Shown here: in pieces, positions 1 to 6,629 of the stretch
Position numbering within the stretch: position 1 is the first letter of the stretch
How the letters are laid out: each line of letters starts with the position of its first letter
The notes under the pieces: model-generated
The model's input: the letters and a program-made list of their open reading frames with translations, nothing else
The model's database searches: none
Told to the model about the DNA's origin: nothing
Translations under genes and position numbers: made by a program
NCBI GenBank assembly: GCA_016278435.1
Contig: JADQBU010000080.1
Span: 1-9,331, forward strand
Length of the DNA stretch: 9,331 bases
Direction of reading: 5' to 3'
Source of the DNA: Halanaerobiales bacterium
GTDB taxonomy: Bacteria > Bacillota > Halanaerobiia > Halanaerobiales > JADQBU01

Positions 1-721
1 AATTCCTGGAACCGGTGGTGATATAGGTTCATTAGTAGGTTATGGTTTAGCTAAACAGGTTATTAAAAAACCATCTAGACCATTTGGTGAAGGGGCTTAT
101 GAAGGTGTTGCCGCCCCGGAGATGGCCAATAACTCTGCTATGGGTGGAGCCCTGGTAACCATGCTGACCCTGGGAATACCTGGAGACTCTGTAACTGCTG
201 TAATTCTCGGTTCTTTTTACGTCCATGGGTTAATTCCCGGTCCTACATTTATGCTGACACAGAAACACTATTTTTATCTGATTGTAATATTAGTTGGTTT
301 TGGGACATTATTTACTTATTTTGTAGGTCTGTTGGGTAGTAATGTTATGATAAGAGCGTTGAGTCTGCCTCGCTGGTTCTTGTTACCATTTATTGCAATT
401 CTGTGTGTAATCGGGACTTATGCGCTCCAGAATAATATATCTCATGTCTTTTTGATGATAGGTTTTGGTTTGCTGGGATTTATACTTGAAAAGGCAAATT
501 TCCCGGTAAGCCCGATTATACTTGGGGTAATACTTGGCCCAATTATTGAATTAAATTTCCGGCAGGCCTTAATCAACACCGGTAGTGTGGGGAGCTTATT
601 TCTTTCTTTTGTAACAAGACCGATTAGTTTAATAATAATTATTTTAATAGCGGGTTCATTTATATTCCAATCAGCAGTATTATCTGATGTTGAAGAACAG
701 GTAGAAAAATCTCAGCAATAG
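1..721 (+). CDS. TctA-type tripartite tricarboxylate transporter permease, C-terminal part (5' end outside window)
   Basis: The reading frame is open from the first bases of the window (codons start at base 2) and gives 239 residues before TAG. The family is usually about 500 residues, so roughly the C-terminal half is here. The first residues, IPGTGGDIGS followed by GYGLAK, match the conserved TctA signature, and VAAPEMANNSAMGGALV and LTLGIPGDS are the next family blocks. About six hydrophobic segments follow, consistent with an integral membrane protein, then a short charged tail. TctA is the large membrane subunit of TTT transporters, which work with a small TctB and a periplasmic/lipoprotein TctC binder; those genes would lie upstream, outside the window. 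Family substrates include citrate, other di- and tricarboxylates and related organic acids. The dehydrogenase that follows 21 bases later suggests a hydroxycarboxylate, which is inference. An internal ATG at 122 is not a start because homology continues upstream of it. Confidence 0.93.
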   Translation, partial: IPGTGGDIGSLVGYGLAKQVIKKPSRPFGEGAYEGVAAPEMANNSAMGGALVTMLTLGIPGDSVTAVILGSFYVHGLIPGPTFMLTQKHYFYLIVILVGFGTLFTYFVGLLGSNVMIRALSLPRWFLLPFIAILCVIGTYALQNNISHVFLMIGFGLLGFILEKANFPVSPIILGVILGPIIELNFRQALINTGSVGSLFLSFVTRPISLIIIILIAGSFIFQSAVLSDVEEQVEKSQQ

Positions 722-728
722 AATTTGT

Positions 729-734
729 GGAGGG
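729..734 (+). promoter_or_regulatory. Shine-Dalgarno site fixing the Ldh_2 start
   Basis: GGAGGG lies 8 bases before the ATG at 743. It overlaps the frame that would begin at the TTG at 725, so the ATG, not that TTG, is the likely start. Confidence 0.75.
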
Positions 735-742
735 ATTTAATA

Positions 743-1795
743 ATGCAGGATAGTGATGTTAAACATTTTGAACATGAGGAATTGAGAGATTTAAGTTATC
801 AGGTTCTTATCAAGGCCGGGGTTGATGAAAAAGAAGCAGAAATAATCAGTGACTCCCTGATCAAGGCTAATTTGCGGGGAGTAGATTCACATGGTATAAT
901 GAGGCTGCCTGGCTATATAGAGAGAGCCCGGGAGGGTTTAATTAATTTAAAAGGTTCTGTTGAGCTAAATTCCCGGGAATCTACTGTATTTATAATGGAT
1001 GGGAAGAATAAGTTCGGCCAGATAGTTACCTATGAAGCTATAAATAAGGCTATAAATGTTGCTGATGATAATGGAATTGGTATAGTAGGGGTTAAGAACA
1101 GTAACCATCTGGGTATGGGTGCTTACTTCTCCATGATGGCTCTGGAACATGATATGATTGGGTTTATAATCTCCAATTCACCGCCGACAATATCAGCCTG
1201 GGGTGGGGCAGAAGCTCTGATGGGTACCAATCCACTTTCGGTTGCTATTCCTGCTGGTGAACAATTGCCAGTTGTAGTCGATATGGCTACAAGTATGGTT
1301 GCCCGCGGCAAGATAAGGTGGTCTGCCAATAATAATAAGTCAATCCCCGAAGGCTGGGCTCTCAATAAAAATGGTGAACCTACTACTGACCCTGAAGAAG
1401 CCCTGGATGGAGTTTTACTTCCCTTCGGCGGACCCAAGGGTTATTCCATTGCCCTGATTATAAGTATCTTAACCGGTGTTTTATCAGGCTCCGGAATCGG
1501 GGATAATGTTAAATCCATGTATGATCTTTCCGGGCCTTCAAATGTGAGCCATTTTATCGGCGCCTTTAATATTGCCAGCTTCCGGCCTGTTGAGCAGTTT
1601 AAGACAGATATGGACCGCTTGATTATTAATATTAAAAATTCGAAGAAGGCAGCTGGGGTGGAAGAGATCTTCCTACCGGGTGAAATAGAATTTAACAATG
1701 AAAAGAAAAGGCTGGCTGAGGGAATCCCGCTTTCAGGTGCTGAAATCAGCAAACTCAAAAAAACTACAGATAAGTATGATATCAAATTTTTTTAG
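743..1795 (+). CDS. Ldh_2-family (malate/L-lactate/sulfolactate dehydrogenase-type) NAD(P)-dependent 2-hydroxyacid dehydrogenase
   Basis: This is a complete 350-residue protein, the normal length for the family. It is a soluble enzyme that interconverts a 2-hydroxyacid and a 2-oxoacid with NAD(P). Visible family blocks (numbered from this ATG) are RGVDSHG at 45-51, the catalytic-type histidine in NSNHLGMG at about 122, the GTNPLSVAIP stretch, VDMATS near 179-184, the IPEGWAL/TTDP pair, and GGPKGY near 229-234. The C-terminal PGE and EGIPL blocks are also present, so it is not truncated. This family includes malate, L-lactate, sulfolactate, ureidoglycolate and piperideine-carboxylate enzymes, and the sequence alone does not select the substrate. 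It sits 21 bases after a TctA permease and 17 bases before an AOR gene, which points to oxidation of an imported hydroxycarboxylate (inference). A TTG six codons upstream gives a longer frame but would place the ribosome binding site inside the gene. Confidence 0.9.
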   Translation: MQDSDVKHFEHEELRDLSYQVLIKAGVDEKEAEIISDSLIKANLRGVDSHGIMRLPGYIERAREGLINLKGSVELNSRESTVFIMDGKNKFGQIVTYEAINKAINVADDNGIGIVGVKNSNHLGMGAYFSMMALEHDMIGFIISNSPPTISAWGGAEALMGTNPLSVAIPAGEQLPVVVDMATSMVARGKIRWSANNNKSIPEGWALNKNGEPTTDPEEALDGVLLPFGGPKGYSIALIISILTGVLSGSGIGDNVKSMYDLSGPSNVSHFIGAFNIASFRPVEQFKTDMDRLIINIKNSKKAAGVEEIFLPGEIEFNNEKKRLAEGIPLSGAEISKLKKTTDKYDIKFF

Positions 1796-1797
1796 GG

Positions 1798-1803
1798 AAG
1801 GAG
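1798..1803 (+). promoter_or_regulatory. Shine-Dalgarno site supporting a TTG start for the AOR gene
   Basis: AAGGAG within GGAAGGAGAG sits 9 bases before the TTG at 1813. The next in-frame ATG (1837) has no comparable site and would remove the conserved AOR N-terminus. Confidence 0.75.
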
Positions 1804-1812
1804 AGATAAATC

Positions 1813-3531
1813 TTGGAGAAAATTCTTCGCATTAACATGAGTAATATGGAAGTTAATAAGGAAGACCTTCCAGAGAAATACCTGGAATTTGGTGGAAGGG
1901 GATTAACTTCCCGGATAGTTCTTGATGAGGTTAAACCTAACTGTAATCCCTTAAGTAAATATAATAAACTGGTTATGGCCGTTGGTCTTCTTGCCGGAAC
2001 AACTTTATCCAGTTCTGACCGGTTATCGGTAGGGGCCAAGAGCCCTCTTACAGGAAGGATTAAAGAGGCCAATTCCGGTGGAACTGCCGGTAGTAAACTG
2101 GCTAAATTAAACTACCGCGCCCTGATAATTGAGGGTAAACCGGCAAAGGATACCTGCTATATTATCAAGATCAATAAGGATAATGTAGAGATTGAAGAAA
2201 GAGAAGACTTGAAGATGCTGGGTAATTATGAACTGGTTGCCAGGTTGAATGAAGAACATACAGGTAAAGGTAAACCGGGGGTAATATCGGTCGGCCAGGC
2301 TGGAGAGATGAAACTGGCTGCGGCCGGTGTGTCGGTCAGTGATATTACTGGTGAACCAAATAATGTAGCTGCCCGTGGTGGTATGGGTGCAGTAATGGGG
2401 TCTAAAGGTGTTAAAGCAATCATTATCGATGATACCGGGGCTGAACGCGTTAAACTTGCTGATGAAGAAGTATTTAAAAAAGCAGCAAAGAAATTCAATA
2501 AAGCCCTGATAGATAATCCCGGCAAACAGAATCAGGCCAAATATGGTACGGCTTCGATTACTGCAGTTGTAAGTGGAATGGGAGCTATTCCCACCAACAA
2601 CTTCAGTCGGGGAGATTTTGATGAGATAAATGAAATCGATGGAGATAAATTATATGAACTGATTACCGGCAGAGGTGGGGAAGGAAAAACAACGATGAGC
2701 TGTATGCCGGGCTGTGTAATCAGATGCCGGAATATATATCCAGATCAGGATGGTAAGGAGATGGCTTCCTGTATCCAGTATGAAACTATCGGTTTACTGG
2801 GTTCCAACTGTGGTCTGGATAGCCTGGATGAGATAGGTGAGTTAACATATCTGTGTAATGATTACGGTCTGGATACTATCGAAATGGGAGCAACTCTGGC
2901 CATGTTAAGTGATATAGGTATGTTTAAACTCGGTGATTTTGCTAAAGCTAAGGAACTACTGGAAGAGGTAGGAAAATGCTCCACACTGGGTAGAGTCCTG
3001 GGTCAAGGTGCTGAAACAACTGCCCGTGTACTTGGTATCGACAGGGTTCCTTCTGTTAAAGGTCAGGCTATGCCCTCCTATGATCCGCGGGGATTAAAGG
3101 GTAATGGTGTTACCTATGCAACTTCTGCTATGGGTGCTGATCATACTGCCGGTAATGCCTTTGGTGCCCGGAAAACAGTGGATCCACTTACTCCAGAAAA
3201 TCAGATTGAACTGTCGAGGAGTCTGCAGATAAAGGTAGCCAGTGTGGTTGATAATACGGGGTTATGTCTATTTGCCCGGCCTCCAGTCATCAATGATTTT
3301 GAATTTCTGGTTAAAATTATCAATGCCAAATTTGGTTGGGATTTAAAACCTGAAGATATCGACAGGATCGGCAAGGAAATTGTCAAGACTGAAAGGGAGT
3401 TCAATAAGAGAGCAGGATATAACAACTATGATGACAGGCTTCCTTATTATCTCTATGATGAAAAACTGCCTCCACATAACACTGTCTTTGACGTTCCAGA
3501 CAGTGAAATAGATAAAGTGCATGATTACTAA
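1813..3531 (+). CDS. Aldehyde ferredoxin oxidoreductase (AOR) family tungsten enzyme
   Basis: A complete 572-residue protein, close to the usual 580-620. AOR enzymes carry a tungsto-bispterin cofactor and one [4Fe-4S] cluster, and interconvert aldehydes and carboxylic acids with ferredoxin in the cytoplasm. The typical N-terminus KILRINMSN and FGGRGL is present. LTGRIKEANSGG (about 79-90) and ARGGMGAVMGSKGVKAI (187-203) are pterin/cofactor-domain blocks. Candidate pterin-binding motifs are NDYGLD at 349-354 and DNTGLC at 480-485. Cluster cysteines are probably C297, C301, C305 and C485. E324 and H444 lie where family members have active-site Glu and His. The first three cysteines are spaced CX3CX3C rather than the CX2CX3C of the Pyrococcus enzyme. 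It follows the dehydrogenase by 17 bases, starts at TTG, and is the last gene before a terminator. The substrate is unknown; an organic acid/aldehyde pair linked to the imported carboxylate is inferred. No MoaD-like or ferredoxin gene is adjacent. Confidence 0.92.
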   Translation: MEKILRINMSNMEVNKEDLPEKYLEFGGRGLTSRIVLDEVKPNCNPLSKYNKLVMAVGLLAGTTLSSSDRLSVGAKSPLTGRIKEANSGGTAGSKLAKLNYRALIIEGKPAKDTCYIIKINKDNVEIEEREDLKMLGNYELVARLNEEHTGKGKPGVISVGQAGEMKLAAAGVSVSDITGEPNNVAARGGMGAVMGSKGVKAIIIDDTGAERVKLADEEVFKKAAKKFNKALIDNPGKQNQAKYGTASITAVVSGMGAIPTNNFSRGDFDEINEIDGDKLYELITGRGGEGKTTMSCMPGCVIRCRNIYPDQDGKEMASCIQYETIGLLGSNCGLDSLDEIGELTYLCNDYGLDTIEMGATLAMLSDIGMFKLGDFAKAKELLEEVGKCSTLGRVLGQGAETTARVLGIDRVPSVKGQAMPSYDPRGLKGNGVTYATSAMGADHTAGNAFGARKTVDPLTPENQIELSRSLQIKVASVVDNTGLCLFARPPVINDFEFLVKIINAKFGWDLKPEDIDRIGKEIVKTEREFNKRAGYNNYDDRLPYYLYDEKLPPHNTVFDVPDSEIDKVHDY

Positions 3532-3591
3532 TAGAGATAGATATGGATACAGATGTTATGCAAAATAATTAAATAAGCTTATTATATAAGA

Positions 3592-3625
3592 CCCGGCATA
3601 TCATAAATGCCGGGCTATATTTTTT
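3592..3625 (+). terminator. Rho-independent terminator of the transporter-dehydrogenase-AOR operon
   Basis: CCCGGCAT (3592-3599) pairs perfectly with ATGCCGGG (3607-3614) around a 7-base loop, followed after five bases by a run of six T (3620-3625). It lies 60 bases after the AOR stop codon and ends that operon. Confidence 0.9.
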
Positions 3626-3696
3626 GGAGGGTTTCTATTTTTAGTAAAATGAAAGAATGGTTATTGAGTATGGTGATAACTCACTTATATTTCTGC

Positions 3697-3725
3697 TTGA
3701 TTTTTCCCATTATAAATGATATAAA
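3697..3725 (+). promoter_or_regulatory. Sigma-A-type promoter for the flavoenzyme/racemase operon
   Basis: TTGATT (3697-3702) and TATAAA (3720-3725) are separated by exactly 17 bases. Transcription would start near 3732, giving a leader of about 120 bases before the ATG at 3853. It lies after the terminator of the preceding operon, where a new promoter is expected. AT-rich DNA gives such matches by chance fairly easily, so the call rests on spacing and position together. Confidence 0.55.
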
Positions 3726-3837
3726 TATTAAAACTAAAACGTTTTTCGCTGAAGTAAAAATATTGTAATCAGAGAAATCACCATGACCATGGCCAGCAAG
3801 ATTCCCAGATAAATAAATATTGTGAAGCAGTTAAGAA

Positions 3838-3844
3838 AAGGGTG
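3838..3844 (+). promoter_or_regulatory. Ribosome binding site of the DAO-fold oxidoreductase gene
   Basis: AAGGGTG lies 8 bases before the ATG at 3853 and supports that start. Confidence 0.6.
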
Positions 3845-3852
3845 TAAATAAT

Positions 3853-5322
3853 ATGATTAAACAAAGGCCCAGCTTTGATATAGCGATAATAGGGGCAGGG
3901 ATAATCGGTACAGCTATAGCCAGGGAGCTGGCCCGCTACCAGGTGAAAATTGCTCTCTTTGAAAAGGATGCTGATGTAGGTCAGGGAACAAGCTGCCGCA
4001 ATAGTGGTGTGGTTCATGCCGGTTTTACCTGTCCGGTAGGTTCTCTTAAAGCTGAGGTCTGTATGGAAGGAAATCGTGTTTTTGCTGACTTCTGCCGGGA
4101 ACTTGATGTTCCCTATAAAAAAGTTGGTAAACTGGTAATTGCCCGGGATAAGGAACAGATACCGGAATTATACCGTCTGCGGTATGTCGGGCAGGAGAAT
4201 GGTGTTGACCTGAGGATTATAGGGTGGGATGATATCAAGAAAATGGAGCCCAATGTTTCTGCGGCTGTTGCCGCCATGCATTCCCCGGATAGTGCTATCA
4301 CCAATCCCTATCTCTTGTCAATTGCCTGTGCTGAAAATGCTGTCATGAATGGTGTGGAGATATTTCTTAATACTGCTGTGAGAGATATTGAATGGAAGGA
4401 AAGTAGTTATCTTCTCCAGACAGGACAGGGCGATTATCGGGCTGATTATGTAATTAATGCAGCCGGACTTTATTCTGACCGGATTGCACGGATGTCCGGG
4501 GAAGATAATTATCGGATCTATCCTAACCGTGGTGAATATTACATACTTGATAATAATAAATCCCACTTGATCTCGCGGCTAATCTACCCGGTACCACCTT
4601 TAAATAGTGGGGGTCTGGGGATTCATCTGACACCTACTGTTGACGGTAATATATTAATCGGACCCAGTACAGAATACATAGATAAGAGAGATGATTTTTC
4701 TACAACTGTACCGGTACTAGAACAGCTATTAAAAGAAGCCCGTGACTTTGTTCCCGGGATTTCAGCTAAAGACAGGATAAGAAGTTATGCCGGAATCAGG
4801 AGCAAGATTGTACCCCCATCCCGCGGTGGGTTCGGCGATTTTATCATTAAAGCAAGTCCAACACGGGAAACTTTTATAAATTTGATCGGGATAGAGTCAC
4901 CTGGGCTTACCTCAGCTCCCGGAATTGCCCGGTATGTGGTTAATATGATCGATCAGCGGGAGAATTTACGGAGAAAGAATGATTTCCAGGATTCGAGAAA
5001 GGCAAACGTTGTCTTCTCAGAGCTACCGGAAACCGATAAGGTTAGACTAAGCCGTGAGAATCCAGATTATGGAGAGGTAGTTTGCCGCTGTGAGGGAATT
5101 ACAAAAGGAGAGATTCTTTCAGCTCTGAATAATCCTCTCGGGGTCAGGACCGTTAAGGGTATTAAATACAGGACAAGAGCCACGATGGGAAGATGCCAGG
5201 GGGGCTACTGTTTGAGCAGGATAATTAATATCATGCAGGAAGCCGGGATGGAATTTACTGATATTACTCTCAATGGAGGAACTTCAAGGTTATTCAGTGG
5301 ACAGGTAAAGGGTGTGATTTGA
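3853..5322 (+). CDS. FAD-dependent oxidoreductase, DAO fold with C-terminal BFD-like [2Fe-2S] domain (GlpA/LhgO-like)
   Basis: A complete 489-residue soluble protein. The N-terminal dinucleotide-binding fold shows GAGIIG at 14-19 and the acidic residue E37 at the end of the second strand. GTSCRNSGVVHAG (45-57) is the usual flavin-contact block and NAAGLYSD (202-209) is the second FAD-binding stretch. The C-terminal domain has VCRCEGIT (C411, C413) and MGRCQGGYC (C448, C453), the four cysteines expected of a BFD-like [2Fe-2S] site, as in anaerobic GlpA. The middle, RGEYY (226-230), LIYPVP and LGIHLTPTVDG with LIGP, resembles L-2-hydroxyglutarate oxidase (LhgO) more than glycerol-3-phosphate dehydrogenase. 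The likely role is flavin-dependent oxidation of a 2-hydroxyacid, passing electrons through the 2Fe-2S centre to the next gene's product. It is the first gene of its operon and overlaps the next by one base (TGATG). Automated annotation as glycerol-3-phosphate dehydrogenase would be plausible but perhaps wrong: no glycerol kinase or facilitator is nearby. Confidence 0.9.
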   Translation: MIKQRPSFDIAIIGAGIIGTAIARELARYQVKIALFEKDADVGQGTSCRNSGVVHAGFTCPVGSLKAEVCMEGNRVFADFCRELDVPYKKVGKLVIARDKEQIPELYRLRYVGQENGVDLRIIGWDDIKKMEPNVSAAVAAMHSPDSAITNPYLLSIACAENAVMNGVEIFLNTAVRDIEWKESSYLLQTGQGDYRADYVINAAGLYSDRIARMSGEDNYRIYPNRGEYYILDNNKSHLISRLIYPVPPLNSGGLGIHLTPTVDGNILIGPSTEYIDKRDDFSTTVPVLEQLLKEARDFVPGISAKDRIRSYAGIRSKIVPPSRGGFGDFIIKASPTRETFINLIGIESPGLTSAPGIARYVVNMIDQRENLRRKNDFQDSRKANVVFSELPETDKVRLSRENPDYGEVVCRCEGITKGEILSALNNPLGVRTVKGIKYRTRATMGRCQGGYCLSRIINIMQEAGMEFTDITLNGGTSRLFSGQVKGVI

Positions 5323-6629
5323 TGTCTGGTGATTTGCTTTCCTGTAATTTACTATGTGAAGAAGAACGGGACCTGGTTATAATTGGAGCGGGTCCGGCCG
5401 GCCTGGCAGCAGCTATTTCTGCCTACCGGCAGGGTGTCAGGGATATCCTGATAATTGAACGGGAAGCTCGACCGGGTGGAATCTTAAATCAGTGTATTCA
5501 TGATGGTTTTGGCCTCCATAAGTTTTCTCAGGCTCTGACCGGTCCGGAATATATTGATAGGTTTATTAAAGAAGTAGCAGAATTAAATATTGAGATATTA
5601 ACCGGGAGCCTGGTTACCGGGTTAAGCCGGGATAAAGTTGTTACAGTAAGTAACCGTAAACAGGGGCTTTTCAGAATCCGGGCAGAGGCTGTTATTCTGG
5701 CCATGGGCAGCCGGGAAAGGAGTGCCGGAGCAATTGGTTTACCAGGTCAAAGACCGGCCGGGATTTATACTGCCGGGTTGGCCCAGAATCTGATGAACAT
5801 TCACAATATCATGATCGGTAAGAGAGCAGTTATCCTGGGTTCAGGTGATATTGGTCTGATTATGGCCCGGAGATTAACCCTGGAAGGAGCCAGTGTGGAA
5901 GCTGTCATCGAATTAATGCCCTACCCCGGCGGTCTGCAGAGAAATATTGTTCAGTGTCTGCAGGATTACAAAATATCCCTGAGATTAAGTCAGACAGTAA
6001 TCAGGGTAGAAGGAAAGGACCGGGTAGAGGCCGTCCTTGTCTCCGGGGTAGACGACCGGCTGGAACCAGTACCAGGTACAGAAGAGCGGATAGAGTGTGA
6101 TACATTGATATTATCGGTAGGCTTAATCCCGGAAAATGAGCTTTCCCGGGAAGCCGGAATTCAACTTGATCCGGCAACAGAGGGACCTCTGGTTACAGAT
6201 AGTTATTCCACAGGAGTTCCGGGGATTTTCTGCTGTGGAAATGTACTGCATATTCATGATGTGGTTGACTATGTCTCAGATGAGGCTGAAAAGGCAGGTG
6301 TGATGGCCGCCGGATATATATTGAGAGAATCCCGGGAAAGGTCAGGAGAAGACAGGAATTTTATTTACATGGAAGCAGGAACCGGTATTAAGTATATATT
6401 ACCCCAGCTTGTTAAACCAGACTTCAGGGGAGAGTTCTCTTTGAGGGTAGAGAAACCGGGAAAAAATGTTGAAATTTTATTTTTGGCCGGTGATAAGGTC
6501 CTGTTTAAAAAGAAATATTACCGGGTTGATCCCTCACAGATGCTAAGAATCTCTTGCCCTGATGGACTTTTGACCGGACAGGACCTGGTTGCCGGACAAC
6601 CAGCAGCAGTTAAGGTTGTGGTAGAATGA
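5322..6629 (+). CDS. FAD/NAD(P)-fold oxidoreductase, HcnB-like subunit partnering the DAO-fold protein
   Basis: A complete 435-residue protein of the pyridine-nucleotide-disulfide oxidoreductase fold, without the active-site CxxC of thioredoxin reductase. It shows an FAD motif GAGPAG (22-27), the block GGILNQCIHDGFG (about 52-64) typical of HcnB/GlpB-like partner subunits, an internal second nucleotide-binding motif GSGDIG (173-178), and a closing FAD block GVPGIFCCGN (298-307). Such proteins occur as partners of DAO-fold dehydrogenases (hydrogen cyanide synthase, opine oxidases, D-proline/hydroxyproline dehydrogenases), where they carry the second flavin and can link to NAD(P). The ATG at 5322 shares one base with the stop of the upstream gene; AAAGGGTG at 5307-5314 serves it. 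A TTG one codon earlier is less likely. Residues before the FAD motif contain C8 and C12 (CX3C), an unusual short extension. The stop overlaps the next ATG by four bases, so the three genes are coupled and probably form one complex. The physiological electron acceptor is not evident. Confidence 0.88.
   Translation: MSGDLLSCNLLCEEERDLVIIGAGPAGLAAAISAYRQGVRDILIIEREARPGGILNQCIHDGFGLHKFSQALTGPEYIDRFIKEVAELNIEILTGSLVTGLSRDKVVTVSNRKQGLFRIRAEAVILAMGSRERSAGAIGLPGQRPAGIYTAGLAQNLMNIHNIMIGKRAVILGSGDIGLIMARRLTLEGASVEAVIELMPYPGGLQRNIVQCLQDYKISLRLSQTVIRVEGKDRVEAVLVSGVDDRLEPVPGTEERIECDTLILSVGLIPENELSREAGIQLDPATEGPLVTDSYSTGVPGIFCCGNVLHIHDVVDYVSDEAEKAGVMAAGYILRESRERSGEDRNFIYMEAGTGIKYILPQLVKPDFRGEFSLRVEKPGKNVEILFLAGDKVLFKKKYYRVDPSQMLRISCPDGLLTGQDLVAGQPAAVKVVVE

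Larger units (their letters stand above)
3532..3852 (+). other. Intergenic region between the two operons
   Basis: This 321-base spacer holds, in order, a perfect 12-base palindrome AATAAGCTTATT (3572-3583), the terminator of the upstream operon, a promoter and the leader of the next operon. A GGAGGG directly follows the terminator T-run (3626-3631) and precedes a weak 39-codon frame at 3649-3768 that I do not call as a gene. The leader contains two copies of AAATATTGT (3758-3766 and 3815-3823) flanking an inverted repeat CCATG-AC-CATGG (3781-3792). These may be regulator-binding sites, but this is unproven. Confidence 0.6.

Noticed and set aside
725..742. Upstream TTG start for the Ldh_2 gene
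   Set aside because: The only good Shine-Dalgarno (729-734) lies inside that extension and is ideally spaced for the ATG at 743.
1123..1437. 104-codon minus-strand frame
   Set aside because: It is antisense to the well-conserved Ldh_2 gene; its composition follows from the codons of the real gene on the other strand. Other minus-strand frames in the window are rejected for the same reason.
3572..3583. Perfect 12-base palindrome AATAAGCTTATT before the terminator
   Set aside because: It lies between a stop codon and a terminator, is AT-rich, and nothing around it points to an operator or integration site.
3734..3855. Minus-strand frame encoding a strong transmembrane-like stretch ending in LLQRKTF
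   Set aside because: It has no start codon with a ribosome binding site, lies across the leader and promoter of a plus-strand operon, and is only about 40 codons long. It could be a remnant, but the sequence does not support a gene.
3853..6629. Naming the first two flavoprotein genes glpA and glpB
   Set aside because: The membrane anchor subunit GlpC, glycerol kinase and glycerol facilitator are absent nearby, and the first protein has LhgO-like blocks. The GlpA resemblance rests mainly on the FAD fold and BFD domain, which other oxidases share.
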